NCBI GenBank assembly: GCA_026417575.1 | Contig: JAOACZ010000168.1 | Location: 1-38,379, forward strand | DNA from: a bacterium | Lineage (GTDB): Bacteria; Auribacterota; UBA3054; JAPLST01 | Length of the DNA: 38,379 bases | Reading direction: 5' to 3' | Shown here: positions 24,336 through 33,291 of the stretch, piece by piece | Layout: each line of letters opens with the position of its first letter | How positions within the stretch are numbered: the stretch's first letter is position 1 | The notes under the pieces: model-generated | Seen by the model: only the letters and a program-made list of their open reading frames with translations | Told to the model about the DNA's origin: nothing | Database searches by the model: none | Program-made: the position numbers and the translations under genes

Positions 24336-26019
24336 CAGCCAGCTCATTGCTCGATTCCTTGCAGCGATTGCTCAGCACAGCATATTGATCGCCCTGGCAC
24401 TCATGTTCGCTTACCCATTTGTCTGGATGGTCGCGACCAGCGCTAAAGTAGAGCGTGAAATGTTTAGTCCCGAGCGTCCCCTCTTCCCGCGTGCCCCGCT
24501 CCCACGCACACGCTCACCGTTTGTGGACATGTCCGAGTTTCCCACGCCCACTATCCCTGATGAACTAAAAACCACGCGCGCACCCGAACTGATGCCAGCA
24601 ATATTGCAATGCCTCGACACCTTCGTGCGCACTGAGCAACTTTTCCACGCTGAACTGAGTTTGCCAGGCGCCGCCCGCGAAGCCGTGGAAGGTCTGTGGG
24701 AACGCCTCCTCGCGCTCACCCCACATGCAGTCTGGACAAATCCCGCCCTAACGTCCGCTCTGGTCGCCCAGCGCGTCCTCCGCCCCCACGAGCTCTCTAA
24801 CGTCCTCGCACGCGTCATACGCAGCTTCTCCCTCCGGACCTGCATGGCTCGCGATGACGCGCTCACCATTTACACCCTCGCCCCCCACATCCCCTTCGAA
24901 CATCAATGGCGCCCCCTCCAACCCTCCTGCGTTGCGCTCTCCCCCGCTCACGAGGATGATACCCCGTGCGCCCACATCGCGTACACGTTCCCCACCGCCA
25001 CAAATGTCCTCACCCTTGAGGGCACCTTTCAATTGCCGTTTCCCGCCAGCAATCTCTTCCAATTTACCCTCGCGTACCGCCCCGACGACACGTGGCACCG
25101 CTTGTACGTCCGCATCGAAGGCGGCGGACGTGTCCTCGTTTCCCAGGAGCCCGTCTACTTGTTTGACATCAACTGGAGCGCGGCCGTCTGGCAACGCCGC
25201 TCCGCTCAAGACGAAGAAGTCAAAATTAAACGCTGGATCCCTCTCGAAGAAATTGCCACTGGCCCCGCACACGACCTCGGCCCCCATACCCTCCGCGTCA
25301 CACTCGAATTGCGTCGCAGCAACCTTGCTCACGCCTGGCTCGGTAAACTCGCACGTAATTATCGCGCCGCCTTCAAATTCATCCCCTTCTGGCGCTATGT
25401 CGCCACCAGCATCGTCTTGGTCATCCTTAATATCATCGGCACACTCGCCTCCTCGTCCTTGGTCGCTTACTCTTTCGCCCGCCTGCGCTGGCCAGGCCGG
25501 GATCTCTGCTTCCTCCTCCTCCTCGCTACCCTGATGGTCCCACCTCAGGTAACTATGATACCCGGGTTCATTATCATCAAATGGCTCGGCTGGTATAACA
25601 CCTTGCAGCCGCTATGGGTCTTCTCCTTCTGTGGTAACGCTTTCTTCATCTTCCTCTTGCGCCAGTTCATGAAAGGCATTCCCAATGACCTCGAAGATGC
25701 CGCCCGCATCGATGGCTGCGGCTTCTTGCGCATCTACTGGCACGTCATCTTACCCCTCATCAAACCCAGCCTCGCCGCCATCGCTATCTTTACCTTCATG
25801 GGCGTGTGGAATGACTTCATGGGTCCCTTGATCTTGCTCAACGACCATCGCTTGTACCCTCTCTCTCTCGGCTTGTTCTCCCTCAACGTACAGGCCGGCG
25901 CTAATCTCGGTATGATGATGGCCGGCTCCTTCCTCATGACCTTGCCTGTATTGGTTATCTTCTTCTTCGCTCAAAAATACTTCATCCAAGGCATCACCCT
26001 TACCGGCATGAAAGGCTGA
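24322..26019 (+). CDS. MalG-type sugar ABC permease with ~300-residue extracytoplasmic insertion
   Basis: The second membrane subunit of the transporter, 565 residues where about 280 is usual. Membrane segment 1 is at 18-40. A canonical permease would pass directly from FSPERPLFPRAPLP to NYRAAFKFIPFWRYVATS; here about 300 residues (45-345) are inserted between them, in the first external loop. Segments 2-6 follow, with the EAA loop DLEDAARIDGCGFLRIYWHVIL (about 455-476). The insert has a helical front half (about 70-170) and a beta-rich back half (about 215-340, with LPFPASNLFQFTLAYRPDDTWHRL and VLVSQEPVYLFDINWS), suggesting a carbohydrate-binding-like jelly roll, but I do not recognise a family. 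The ATG overlaps the preceding gene by 14 bases. Confidence 0.88.
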   Translation: MRQSSSQLIARFLAAIAQHSILIALALMFAYPFVWMVATSAKVEREMFSPERPLFPRAPLPRTRSPFVDMSEFPTPTIPDELKTTRAPELMPAILQCLDTFVRTEQLFHAELSLPGAAREAVEGLWERLLALTPHAVWTNPALTSALVAQRVLRPHELSNVLARVIRSFSLRTCMARDDALTIYTLAPHIPFEHQWRPLQPSCVALSPAHEDDTPCAHIAYTFPTATNVLTLEGTFQLPFPASNLFQFTLAYRPDDTWHRLYVRIEGGGRVLVSQEPVYLFDINWSAAVWQRRSAQDEEVKIKRWIPLEEIATGPAHDLGPHTLRVTLELRRSNLAHAWLGKLARNYRAAFKFIPFWRYVATSIVLVILNIIGTLASSSLVAYSFARLRWPGRDLCFLLLLATLMVPPQVTMIPGFIIIKWLGWYNTLQPLWVFSFCGNAFFIFLLRQFMKGIPNDLEDAARIDGCGFLRIYWHVILPLIKPSLAAIAIFTFMGVWNDFMGPLILLNDHRLYPLSLGLFSLNVQAGANLGMMMAGSFLMTLPVLVIFFFAQKYFIQGITLTGMKG

Positions 26020-26029
26020 CGCCTGGAGC

Positions 26030-26058
26030 AGAGCTCCCGCGCGCGGCCCGTGAGCTCT
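26030..26058 (+). terminator. hairpin after the ABC transporter genes
   Basis: AGAGCTC (26030-26036) and GAGCTCT (26052-26058) are perfect arms around a 15-base GC-rich loop, 11 bases after the stop. No T-run follows, so it may be a 3'-end stabilising hairpin or part of Rho-dependent termination. In the remainder of this 355-base gap (26059-26302) I see nothing that I can name. Confidence 0.28.
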
Positions 26059-26302
26059 CATGCCACGTCTATTTCGAGCGCCTTCTCTACTTCTCACGTA
26101 GCAGCTATCCTGTTGCGCGTTCCACACTCAGCCCAATAGCACAAAGGATTTTTCAGGAGCTCCAATCTCGTCCTCGATAACATACCCCGTGCCACGCTCC
26201 CCTTCTTCCCTCCGCATGTCATAGCACATGCACATGTACGCCAAGTACAACGTGCGTCGCCCCCCGCAACTCGTTGCTTGCATTACTCTAGCCCGCGAAA
26301 AA

Positions 26303-26311
26303 TGCTACACT
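26303..26311 (+). promoter_or_regulatory. extended -10 promoter of the small secreted protein gene
   Basis: TGCTACACT, followed by AG, identical over 11 bases to the URO-D-like promoter. No good -35 at 16-18 bases. The leader would be about 57 bases. Confidence 0.42.
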
Positions 26312-26374
26312 AGGCTCGCACGCACACATAAGGTTGCGACATCCATCGTTCACCTTCAACAACGGAGGCTAACC

Positions 26375-26845
26375 ATGAAACACCCACTTCGCCAGTTCCT
26401 CATTGCCGTCGCTGTTTCGCTGCCACTGCGCGCAGCAACCCTTGAATGGGCCGCCGACGGTTTCACATTTGTCGCCCAGATTATTGCCGACGGTAAGGGC
26501 GGCTGCGCCGTGTGTGGCCAGTACACAGGCAGCTTCTGTATCGTGTGGTTCGACAACACCGGTCAGAAAGTCTATGAAAAAACCCTCTCAGTTAACACGT
26601 CCGGCATTGTTGCATTCGACGGCAAAAATCTGATCTATCAGGTAGGTACATCCCCTGCGTCTCTGGTAGTCGTGGACAAAAACGCGACGGAACAGACCGT
26701 TTCAGACCCCAATTACCATATGCACGGTTCACACACAGCCGGCCCGTACCAACCGAACCGCGCATTCGATAAGAAAGGTTTCTTTACTGCACAACAACCA
26801 ACAGGAGCGGGTACCTGGCGCGTCGCGCGTTATAGCTATAAATAA
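26375..26845 (+). CDS. small secreted protein of unknown function
   Basis: A 156-residue protein with a clear signal peptide (MKHPLRQFLIAVAVSLPLRA, cleavage near residue 21). The mature part is beta-rich with repeats of the pattern found in propeller-like or antenna-like proteins: an aspartate-glycine pair (ADGFTFVAQIIADGKGG), VWFDNTGQKVYEKTLSV and VVVDKNATEQTVSD. Three cysteines are near each other (CAVCGQ and FCIVW). I do not recognise the family. GGAGG (26364-26368) six bases before the ATG at 26375 decides the start; a longer frame opens at 26228 but would place the promoter inside the gene. It stands alone between the transporter and the oppositely oriented radical SAM gene. The 278 bases after it (26846-27123) hold nothing I can identify. 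Confidence 0.72.
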   Translation: MKHPLRQFLIAVAVSLPLRAATLEWAADGFTFVAQIIADGKGGCAVCGQYTGSFCIVWFDNTGQKVYEKTLSVNTSGIVAFDGKNLIYQVGTSPASLVVVDKNATEQTVSDPNYHMHGSHTAGPYQPNRAFDKKGFFTAQQPTGAGTWRVARYSYK

Positions 26846-27123
26846 AGAGGCAAAGCCCGCTAATGTTTACGCTATCGCCCTGTTGGTACGGCTCACGCAA
26901 GCCATTTCGTTGCTCACATCGGGCACCTGCCTGTGTACACGCGCGCCTCGCACGCGCTAAGTCATCTATCGTGCCAGCGTGCTGACTACCAGACCTACCT
27001 GAGCAATTCGTATCCCGGTGCGGTACCCCACGTCCCTCACGTCGGCTCGCAAGCAAAAACACGCCCACCCTCAATCAAACATGGGCTGGCACGTGTTCGC
27101 AAAGTAAACGTCGCCTAGTAACC

Positions 27124-29025
27124 CTACGTCCCCTCCCTGCGCTCAACCGGCCGGCACCACCCAAATCGCTCCACACCACACGCATGGCATACTCCTGCCC
27201 CACACGCAGGCGTGGGCTCCGCACGCATCGCTCTCTCGTACTCCCGCCGCAAAAATTCACGCCTCACCCCACAATCCAGCCCGTCCCACGGTAGCCGCTC
27301 ATCTACGGGTATCGGCGCTAAATATGCCTCCGGGTCTATACCGCACCTTGCGAAGGCTTGTTCCCACTTCGCGTTGTCCAGCCGATCACTCCAATCATCA
27401 AACCGACACCCCAATTCATACGCCGCTTCAACTACCTCCCCCAAACGCCGATCCCCCCGCGCAAACACCGCTTCCAACCGACTTAAGGCGTATTTGTGAA
27501 ACGTCACCTTCACTGCCCGCGGTACCCCTCGCAAAATCATCTCCTGTCTCGCCCGCACCTCATCCTCCCCCGCAAAACCACACCATTGAAACGGGGTAAA
27601 TGCCTTCGGCACAAAATTCGACACCGCCATGTTGATCGCTGCATTCCCTTTCGGCCGCACACGCGCTAACTTCTCCACCAACCCCACAATCGCCGCCACA
27701 TCCTCCGCTCCTTCCGTAGGTAACCCCAACATAAAGTATAGTTTGACCAGCATCCACCCCGCCTCAAATACACTCCGCACCGTCGCCACAATCTCCTCTT
27801 CAGTCAACATCTTGTTGATCACTCGCCGCAGCCGCTCACTCCCTGCCTCCGGCGCAAAAGTAAACCCTGTCTTGCGCATCCGCCGAATCAACGCCGCCAG
27901 CTCCGGATCAAATGAATCGACCCGCAACGACGGGAGCGACACTGCTGTACGTGATACCGCTACCTCCGCAGGGTCCAGCAGAACTCGTATCGCCTCGCCA
28001 ATCTCTTTACAATCGCTCGCCGATAACGCCGCCAGCGTCACCTCTTCAAAACCGGTCAACTCCACCGTACGCCGTACCTCCGCCACAATCTGCGCCGCAC
28101 TCTTCTCCCGCTGCGGCCGCGTCAACATCCCCGCCTGGCAAAAACGACACCCCCGCACACAGCCACGCATAACTTCAATCTGCGCACGATCATGCACCGC
28201 CTCACAAAACGGCACCAACAACGCACTCGCCTCAGGTAACGTCGCTAAGTCCGTCACGATCTCCTTTCGCACCGGAAATGGCACATCCTCGTATCGCGCC
28301 GCCACCGGACACAGCCGCCGCGCAGCGTCCCCTGCCGCCTCATACGCATACAAACCCGGCACGTACATGCCCGGTACCTTCCGCACCAAATCGCGTAGCA
28401 GTTTTTCACTCACTACAAATTGCCTTCCACCGTCCACATGTTCTCGTGCCCACGCAACTAATTGCGGCACGATCGCCTCCCCATCACCCACTGCAAACGC
28501 ATCTATGAACGGCTCAAGCGGCCCCGGCGCATACACATTCCCTCCCGCAATAATCAGCGGATGTGCCTTCCCCCACCGCTCCTCACTGCGTATCGGTATC
28601 CCCCCCAGCTCAAGAATCGCCAGCACATTCGTGTAGCACAGCTCGTACTGTATCGAAAAACCCACAATATGGAATGCGCACAGCGGCCGGCAACTTTCTA
28701 ACGAGCACAGGGGAATTCCCCTTGAGCGTAGGCGCGCTTCCGCATCCACCCACGGCGCATAACACCGCTCCGCCACAACACCCGGCATCGCATTCAAAAG
28801 CTGATACAGAAGCTTCAGCCCTAAATGACTTATCCCAATCTCGTACGCGTCGGGAAACACCAGCGCCACGCGTAACTGCGCTGTCTCCCATCCTTTGTGC
28901 ACAGAATTGATTTCGCAGTCAATATAGCGCGACGGCCGTTCGACAAACGGAAACACCTCGGCCTCATAGGCCGCCTGCCAGTCATGCCCGCCGCCGCTCA
29001 GGCCCTCGTGCCCCTGCATGCACAT
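27124..29025 (-). CDS. B12-binding radical SAM protein, TIGR03960 family
   Basis: A 633-residue iron-sulfur enzyme with a cobalamin-binding-like N-terminal region (about 45-220 from the upstream-most start, with VALVFPDAYEIGISHLGLKLLYQLLN), then the radical SAM domain whose cluster ligands are C-VRG-C-RF-C in VMRGCVRGCRFCQAG, and a cysteine-bearing C terminus (CGAGVCHACGVERFGWC). The family's reaction is unknown; its usual partner is the DUF2344/TIGR03936 protein, here encoded at 10125-10865. The frame is open to 29061; ATGs at 29025 and 29019 both give the family-like opening and neither has a strong ribosome site. With 29025 it overlaps the PIN-TRAM gene by 44 bases. It is the last gene of the secretin-to-radical-SAM run. 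Confidence 0.88.
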   Translation of the reverse strand: MCMQGHEGLSGGGHDWQAAYEAEVFPFVERPSRYIDCEINSVHKGWETAQLRVALVFPDAYEIGISHLGLKLLYQLLNAMPGVVAERCYAPWVDAEARLRSRGIPLCSLESCRPLCAFHIVGFSIQYELCYTNVLAILELGGIPIRSEERWGKAHPLIIAGGNVYAPGPLEPFIDAFAVGDGEAIVPQLVAWAREHVDGGRQFVVSEKLLRDLVRKVPGMYVPGLYAYEAAGDAARRLCPVAARYEDVPFPVRKEIVTDLATLPEASALLVPFCEAVHDRAQIEVMRGCVRGCRFCQAGMLTRPQREKSAAQIVAEVRRTVELTGFEEVTLAALSASDCKEIGEAIRVLLDPAEVAVSRTAVSLPSLRVDSFDPELAALIRRMRKTGFTFAPEAGSERLRRVINKMLTEEEIVATVRSVFEAGWMLVKLYFMLGLPTEGAEDVAAIVGLVEKLARVRPKGNAAINMAVSNFVPKAFTPFQWCGFAGEDEVRARQEMILRGVPRAVKVTFHKYALSRLEAVFARGDRRLGEVVEAAYELGCRFDDWSDRLDNAKWEQAFARCGIDPEAYLAPIPVDERLPWDGLDCGVRREFLRREYERAMRAEPTPACGAGVCHACGVERFGWCRPVERREGT

Positions 29026-30079
29026 TCCGTTCCGCCGACGCACCACCCCCACTCGCCCCACCCTCCACCACTTGCCCGAAAAAGATCCGCCCTGACGCCC
29101 CTTGAATCATCGAAACTAACTCCACCTCCGCCTTCTGCCCAATGTACGGCCGCGCATTCGACACCACAATCATCGTGCCATCATCCAAAAACCCCACCCC
29201 TTGATTCGGTTCAGACCCTTCCTTGATTATTTGCAGCGTCATCCGCTCGCCAGGAATAAATGGTGTCTTCACCGCGTTCACTAACGCAAACACGTTCAAG
29301 CACTGAATGTTCTGAATCTTGGCAACTTGCTCAAGATTGTAATCGGTGGTCAAAATGATCCCATTGATTTCCTTCGCCAACTTCATCAGCTTGTCATCCA
29401 CCTCGCGCACATCCGGAAAATCAATGCTCGTTACTTCAATCTCCACCCCAGGCTGATCTTGCAACCGTTTGAGCGTGTCTAGCCCGCGCCGCCCCTTCGC
29501 CCGCGTCAGCGCCACCTGCGAGTCAGATATCAACTGCAGCTCGTGCAAAATAAACTCCGGTACAAGTATCCGATGCCGCAAAAAACCAGTCTTGTACAGC
29601 TCCGCTACGCGCCCGTCTATGATCGCACTCGTGTCCAGTAACAACGGTGGCAGTCCCCCGCTTTTCTTCAAGCGCGGCATGAGCAAACTCAATTCCGCCC
29701 GACCCCGCGCCGCAATCACTATGCAAATGTACACGAAAAAGACGTACAGCGCCGCAGCAATTATCCCCGTCGCAACATGATGTGCATTCAAAAATTCCCG
29801 CACCGGCCCCGGTACTAACGCGACAATGTGGAACAGCGACCGCATCACCAACGTCCCTACTACTATCCCAATCCCTACAACAATCAGATGCCCCAGCATC
29901 ACCCGCCGTAACGCCAGTTCCGTCAAAATGCCTACTACTGCCACCAACACCCCCGTAAGCGCTCCAATCACCGCTCCTTGCGCTGCCGGGGCCCCCCAAC
30001 TACTGCTCAGTATCGCACCCAGGCCCGCCCCGGCCACCGTGCAGCCCACCAGCATAAAAATGCGTATGACCACAAACAT
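28982..30079 (-). CDS. membrane-bound PIN and TRAM domain protein (YacL-like)
   Basis: A 365-residue protein with four hydrophobic segments (about 1-125), a PIN nuclease domain (about 143-262, with LLLDTSAIIDGRVAEL and EVDDKLMKLAKEINGIILTTDYNL providing acidic metal-site residues) and a TRAM domain (about 275-340). This is the layout of Bacillus YacL and related inner-membrane proteins thought to act on RNA; the substrate is unknown. A strong GGAGGAG site precedes ATG 30079 by about 8 bases. The last ~25 residues are G/A/R-rich and coded by the stretch that overlaps the radical SAM start. It follows rho by 57 bases with no terminator-like structure. Confidence 0.92.
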   Translation of the reverse strand: MFVVIRIFMLVGCTVAGAGLGAILSSSWGAPAAQGAVIGALTGVLVAVVGILTELALRRVMLGHLIVVGIGIVVGTLVMRSLFHIVALVPGPVREFLNAHHVATGIIAAALYVFFVYICIVIAARGRAELSLLMPRLKKSGGLPPLLLDTSAIIDGRVAELYKTGFLRHRILVPEFILHELQLISDSQVALTRAKGRRGLDTLKRLQDQPGVEIEVTSIDFPDVREVDDKLMKLAKEINGIILTTDYNLEQVAKIQNIQCLNVFALVNAVKTPFIPGERMTLQIIKEGSEPNQGVGFLDDGTMIVVSNARPYIGQKAEVELVSMIQGASGRIFFGQVVEGGASGGGASAERNVHAGARGPERRRA

Positions 30080-30136
30080 AGCAATAACTCCTCCTCGTGA
30101 TTACCCCCTTCATCGCTCCTACCCGCTCCCCGCTCG

Positions 30137-31591
30137 TTAAATCGCATCCGCGCGCAGCGAGAGCAGAAATTCCGCGTTCGTCTTCGTCCGCTTCATCTGC
30201 TCCAATATCGTCTCCATCTTCTCAATCGGATTCATCCCACTCAACGCCTTGCGCAACAACCACACCTTCGCTAGCTCATCCGGATGCATCAGCAACTCTT
30301 CACGCCGTGTCCCAGAACGATCAATGTCAATCGCCGGAAACACCCGCTTGTCGCTCAGCCGCCGGTCTAAATGACATTCCATATTCCCAGTCCCTTTGAA
30401 CTCTTCGAAAATAATGTCATCCATCTTGCTGCCCGTGTCGATCAGCGCCGTTGCAATGATTGTAAGGCTCCCTCCTTCCTCGCAGTTGCGCGCCGACCCA
30501 AAAAAGCGCTTCGGTTTGTGCAACGCATTCGCATCCAAACCCCCGGTAAGAATCTTCCCACTCATCGGTTGTACCGTGTTGTACGCGCGCGCTAACCGCG
30601 TGATGCTATCAAGCAAGATCACAACATCGTACTTGTGTTCCACCAGTCGCTTCGCCTTCTCAATCACCATCTCCGCCACTTGAATGTGCCGATCCGGTGG
30701 CTCATCAAACGTCGAACTAATCACTTCCCCATGCACGCTCCGCTCCATGTCCGTCACCTCCTCCGGCCGCTCGTCAATCAAAAGCACGATCAACTTCGCT
30801 TCCGGCGCGTTCCGCGCAATCGAATTCGCAATATCCTGCAAAATGATCGTCTTCCCCGTGCGCGGCGGCGCAACTATCAAACCACGTTGCCCCTTCCCTA
30901 TCGGCGTGATCAGATCCATCACCCGTGTCGTATACTTGTCCGGGTCCGTTTCCAGCACATACCGTTTGTTCGGATATAACGGCGTCAGATTCTCAAAGAG
31001 AATCTTGTTCTTGTTCATCTCCGGCGCACCGTAGTTCACCGCCTCCACTTTCAACAACGCCACGTACCGTTCCTTCTCCTTCGGTGGCCGGAACACTCCT
31101 GCCACCGTGTCGCCTGTCTTTAATTCAAACCGCCGAATCTGTGACGGTGATACGTAAATGTCTTCCGGGCACGGTAAATAGCTGTAATGCGGCATGCGCA
31201 AAAAACCAAAACCATCCGGAAGTACTTCCAATACCCCTTCCCCAAAGATCAACCCGTCTTGCTTCGTCTGCGCTTTCAGTATCTCGTAGATCAAATCGTG
31301 CTTCTTCATGTTCCCCACTCCCTCTAAGTTCAGCGAGTGGGCAATCTCCGCCAGCTCCTGCGGCGTCTTGTTCTGCAAATCCGTGATGTTCAACGCGTTC
31401 TCGCGCCGCGATTGCTCAAACGCTTGCTCTTCGCTTTCAATCGCTGCCGCCTCCTGCTGCGCCATCGCTAATTGTTCCGCTTCAATTTCGCTCTGCGCTG
31501 TTAGTTCGCCCGATAACGAACTGTTGCTATGGCCGAACCGCTTGCGTCCGCCGCGTTTCATGCTCCGTCGACTCATACGTTTCGCTACCAC
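30137..31591 (-). CDS. rho: transcription termination factor Rho
   Basis: The hexameric RNA helicase that ends transcription of untranslated RNA. The 484 residues comprise a basic opening ([11 protein letters not shown]), a Q/E-rich linker (about 30-65), the Rho N and cold-shock-like RNA-binding domains (about 70-190, with [14 protein letters not shown]) and the RecA-like motor with Walker A APPRTGKT (about 241-248), [13 protein letters not shown] and [13 protein letters not shown]. The start is GTG at 31591 with GAGGG about 7 bases upstream; the next in-frame ATG is at residue 6. Its place just after coaE is a common housekeeping arrangement. Its presence fits the lack of classic hairpin-plus-T terminators in this window. 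Confidence 0.97.
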   Translation of the reverse strand: MVAKRMSRRSMKRGGRKRFGHSNSSLSGELTAQSEIEAEQLAMAQQEAAAIESEEQAFEQSRRENALNITDLQNKTPQELAEIAHSLNLEGVGNMKKHDLIYEILKAQTKQDGLIFGEGVLEVLPDGFGFLRMPHYSYLPCPEDIYVSPSQIRRFELKTGDTVAGVFRPPKEKERYVALLKVEAVNYGAPEMNKNKILFENLTPLYPNKRYVLETDPDKYTTRVMDLITPIGKGQRGLIVAPPRTGKTIILQDIANSIARNAPEAKLIVLLIDERPEEVTDMERSVHGEVISSTFDEPPDRHIQVAEMVIEKAKRLVEHKYDVVILLDSITRLARAYNTVQPMSGKILTGGLDANALHKPKRFFGSARNCEEGGSLTIIATALIDTGSKMDDIIFEEFKGTGNMECHLDRRLSDKRVFPAIDIDRSGTRREELLMHPDELAKVWLLRKALSGMNPIEKMETILEQMKRTKTNAEFLLSLRADAI

Positions 31592-31612
31592 TGTGATCCC
31601 TCTCTGTTCAGT

Positions 31613-32254
31613 TTATGCCACCCGGTTGGCCCGGGCGCAAAGTTGTTCCAATACTTGCCGCAACGCCGCGGCAAACTCTTCTCGTGTGCCCGTGTTCGGC
31701 ACAATGTAATCCGCACGCGCTTCCCGCTCCGCTTCCCCAAACTGCCGCCGCATCCGCGCACGAATCTCTTCCTCGCTCCACCCCCGCGCCGCCCGCAACC
31801 GCCGCACCCGCTCCTCTGCCGGTACCGCCAGCGTAATCACACAGTCCACTTGCCGCTCCATCCCGCTCTCGAACAGTAATGGCACAATCAACACCGCCAC
31901 CGCTACCTGTGCCGCACGCTGCGCCGCTATCCACGTTTCCGCCCGCGCCTTCACACGCGGATGAATCAGCCCCTCCAACATCGTCAACGCCCCTTCATCC
32001 TCAAACACCTTCGCCGCAATTAAACGCCGGTCCAGCTCTCCCGTAGCCGTGCGCACACTCACCCCGTACCGATCACGAAAATACTTCTCCACCGCTTCCT
32101 CCACCTCCCTGTCACTCCGCAAAATCTCATGCGCCCACGTATCCGCGTCTGCCACCGGTATCCCCCACGAACGACACAGCTCCTCGGCCGTGCTCTTCCC
32201 CGATCCTATGCCGCCAGTCAACCCGGCGATAATCGTCCGCACCGCTCCGCACAC
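31613..32254 (-). CDS. coaE: dephospho-CoA kinase
   Basis: Phosphorylates the 3'-hydroxyl of dephospho-CoA, the last step of coenzyme A synthesis. The P-loop GLTGGIGSGKST lies at residues 11-22; DADTWAHEIL and the lid segment RAARGWSEEEIRARMRRQ are also typical. The 213 residues are standard length. Starts GTG 32254 and GTG 32242 are both possible: the first has AGGG about 4 bases upstream, the second GGAG only 2-3 bases upstream, so 32254 is preferred. It lies three bases after the exonuclease stop and 21 bases before rho. Confidence 0.95.
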   Translation of the reverse strand: MCGAVRTIIAGLTGGIGSGKSTAEELCRSWGIPVADADTWAHEILRSDREVEEAVEKYFRDRYGVSVRTATGELDRRLIAAKVFEDEGALTMLEGLIHPRVKARAETWIAAQRAAQVAVAVLIVPLLFESGMERQVDCVITLAVPAEERVRRLRAARGWSEEEIRARMRRQFGEAEREARADYIVPNTGTREEFAAALRQVLEQLCARANRVA

Positions 32255-32257
32255 GCC

Positions 32258-33142
32258 CTAAAATAACTCCGCTTGTGGTTCCTCTTGCTCCACCCCTGCC
32301 CTCCCAGCACGCCCTCTCCCAAACCCCAAAAACGCGCGCAAACGCCCCACCGCCCCCTCATCCGCCGCACGCACCCGCAGCTCCTCCAACGTTTCCTTGA
32401 TCGGTACGTCACTGTGCACTGTCAGCAATGTGCGCAACCGCGCAATCTCTCCCTTCGCCGCACGCAACTTCTCACGTATCCCCGCCTTCACCTCCTCTAA
32501 GTGCGCGTACACATTCTCCAGCGTCCCGTATTCACGTAGCAACGCTTGCGCCGTCTTTGGCCCAATACCCGGCACTCCCGGCACGTTATCCGAACTGTCA
32601 CCAACCAAGATCAAGTAGTCCACCATCTGCTCCGGTTCCACACCAAATTTCTCCCGCACCGCACGCGCGTCAAGTACCTCGCTCTCCTGCAGCCCGCTCC
32701 GAAGAATCGCAATCTGCGGCGATACAAGCTGGCATAAGTCTTTATCGCTCGTCGCAATCAACACCTGGCACCCTTCCTTCGCTCCCCGCTGCGCCAGCGT
32801 CGCAATCACATCATCCGCCTCATATCCCGGGTACTCCACGCACGCAACATTGAGTGCTCGTACGTATTCTCGCACCCATGGCAACTGCTCCGCAAGCTCA
32901 GCCGGCATCGGCGGCCGCTGCGCCTTGTACTCCGTGTACTCCACATGTCGGAACGTCGGCTCCTTCGCGTCAAAAGCCACCGCCATGTACTCCGGCACCG
33001 TCTCCGTCACCATCCGCTGTAACATACGCACAAACCCATACGTCGCATTCGTCGGTAAACCTGACGGGCTTGCCATGTACGGAATGGCGTAGAACGCACG
33101 ATAGACATACGCCATGCCGTCTACCAAGAGAAGCGTCTTCAC
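32258..33142 (-). CDS. stand-alone 5'-3' exonuclease (PolA N-terminal domain type)
   Basis: A 294-residue flap endonuclease/5'-3' exonuclease equal to the first domain of DNA polymerase I, used in Okazaki fragment and repair processing. Metal-site residues are in LLLVDGMAYVYRAF (D8), VAFDAKEPTFRH, GYEADD (about 107-111), TSDKDLCQL (D133, D135) and VGDSSDNVPG; the helix-hairpin-helix follows. The frame closes right after the exonuclease domain, three bases before coaE, so the 3'-5' and polymerase domains are not encoded here. The protein ends QAELF, resembling the beta-clamp-binding motif QL(S/D)LF. The start is GTG 33142 with AGGT about 8 bases upstream. Family alternatives such as ExoIX (YgdG) are shorter and lack some motifs. 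Confidence 0.9.
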   Translation of the reverse strand: MKTLLLVDGMAYVYRAFYAIPYMASPSGLPTNATYGFVRMLQRMVTETVPEYMAVAFDAKEPTFRHVEYTEYKAQRPPMPAELAEQLPWVREYVRALNVACVEYPGYEADDVIATLAQRGAKEGCQVLIATSDKDLCQLVSPQIAILRSGLQESEVLDARAVREKFGVEPEQMVDYLILVGDSSDNVPGVPGIGPKTAQALLREYGTLENVYAHLEEVKAGIREKLRAAKGEIARLRTLLTVHSDVPIKETLEELRVRAADEGAVGRLRAFLGFGRGRAGRAGVEQEEPQAELF

Positions 33143-33165
33143 CGGAAGATACCTGACATGTCACC

Positions 33166-33196
33166 GGCGCAGCCCTGCCGGCTGCGTGGCTGCGCC
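33166..33196 (-). promoter_or_regulatory. two mutually exclusive hairpins upstream of the exonuclease gene
   Basis: GGCGCAGCC (33166-33174) can pair perfectly with GGCTGCGCC (33188-33196, loop 13), or its inner seven bases can pair with GGCTGCG (33180-33186, loop 5). Only one can form at a time. They lie 24-54 bases before the start codon. A switch or attenuator is an inference. Confidence 0.35.
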
Positions 33197-33244
33197 TCAT
33201 GTGGGCGTGCAGTCCCCGGGCGCCACCGTGTGCCCGTCCTTTAT

Positions 33245-33270
33245 GGCGGCCAGCCAGTAGGCCGGCCGCC
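33245..33270 (-). terminator. strong GC hairpin after the secretin genes
   Basis: GGCGGCCAGCC (33245-33255), loop AGTA, GGCCGGCCGCC (33260-33270): 11-base stem with one mismatch or G-T pair, 22 bases past the secretin stop on the minus strand. No T-run follows (ATAAAGG), so it may be a Rho-assisted end or an RNA-stabilising structure. Confidence 0.42.
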
Positions 33271-33291
33271 CTCCCGCACCAGAGCCCGTCG

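Noticed and set aside
27629-28636. A 335-codon + strand frame antisense to the radical SAM gene
   Set aside because: Strong third-position bias in the real gene suppresses stops on the other strand; the product is S/T/R-rich with no motif.
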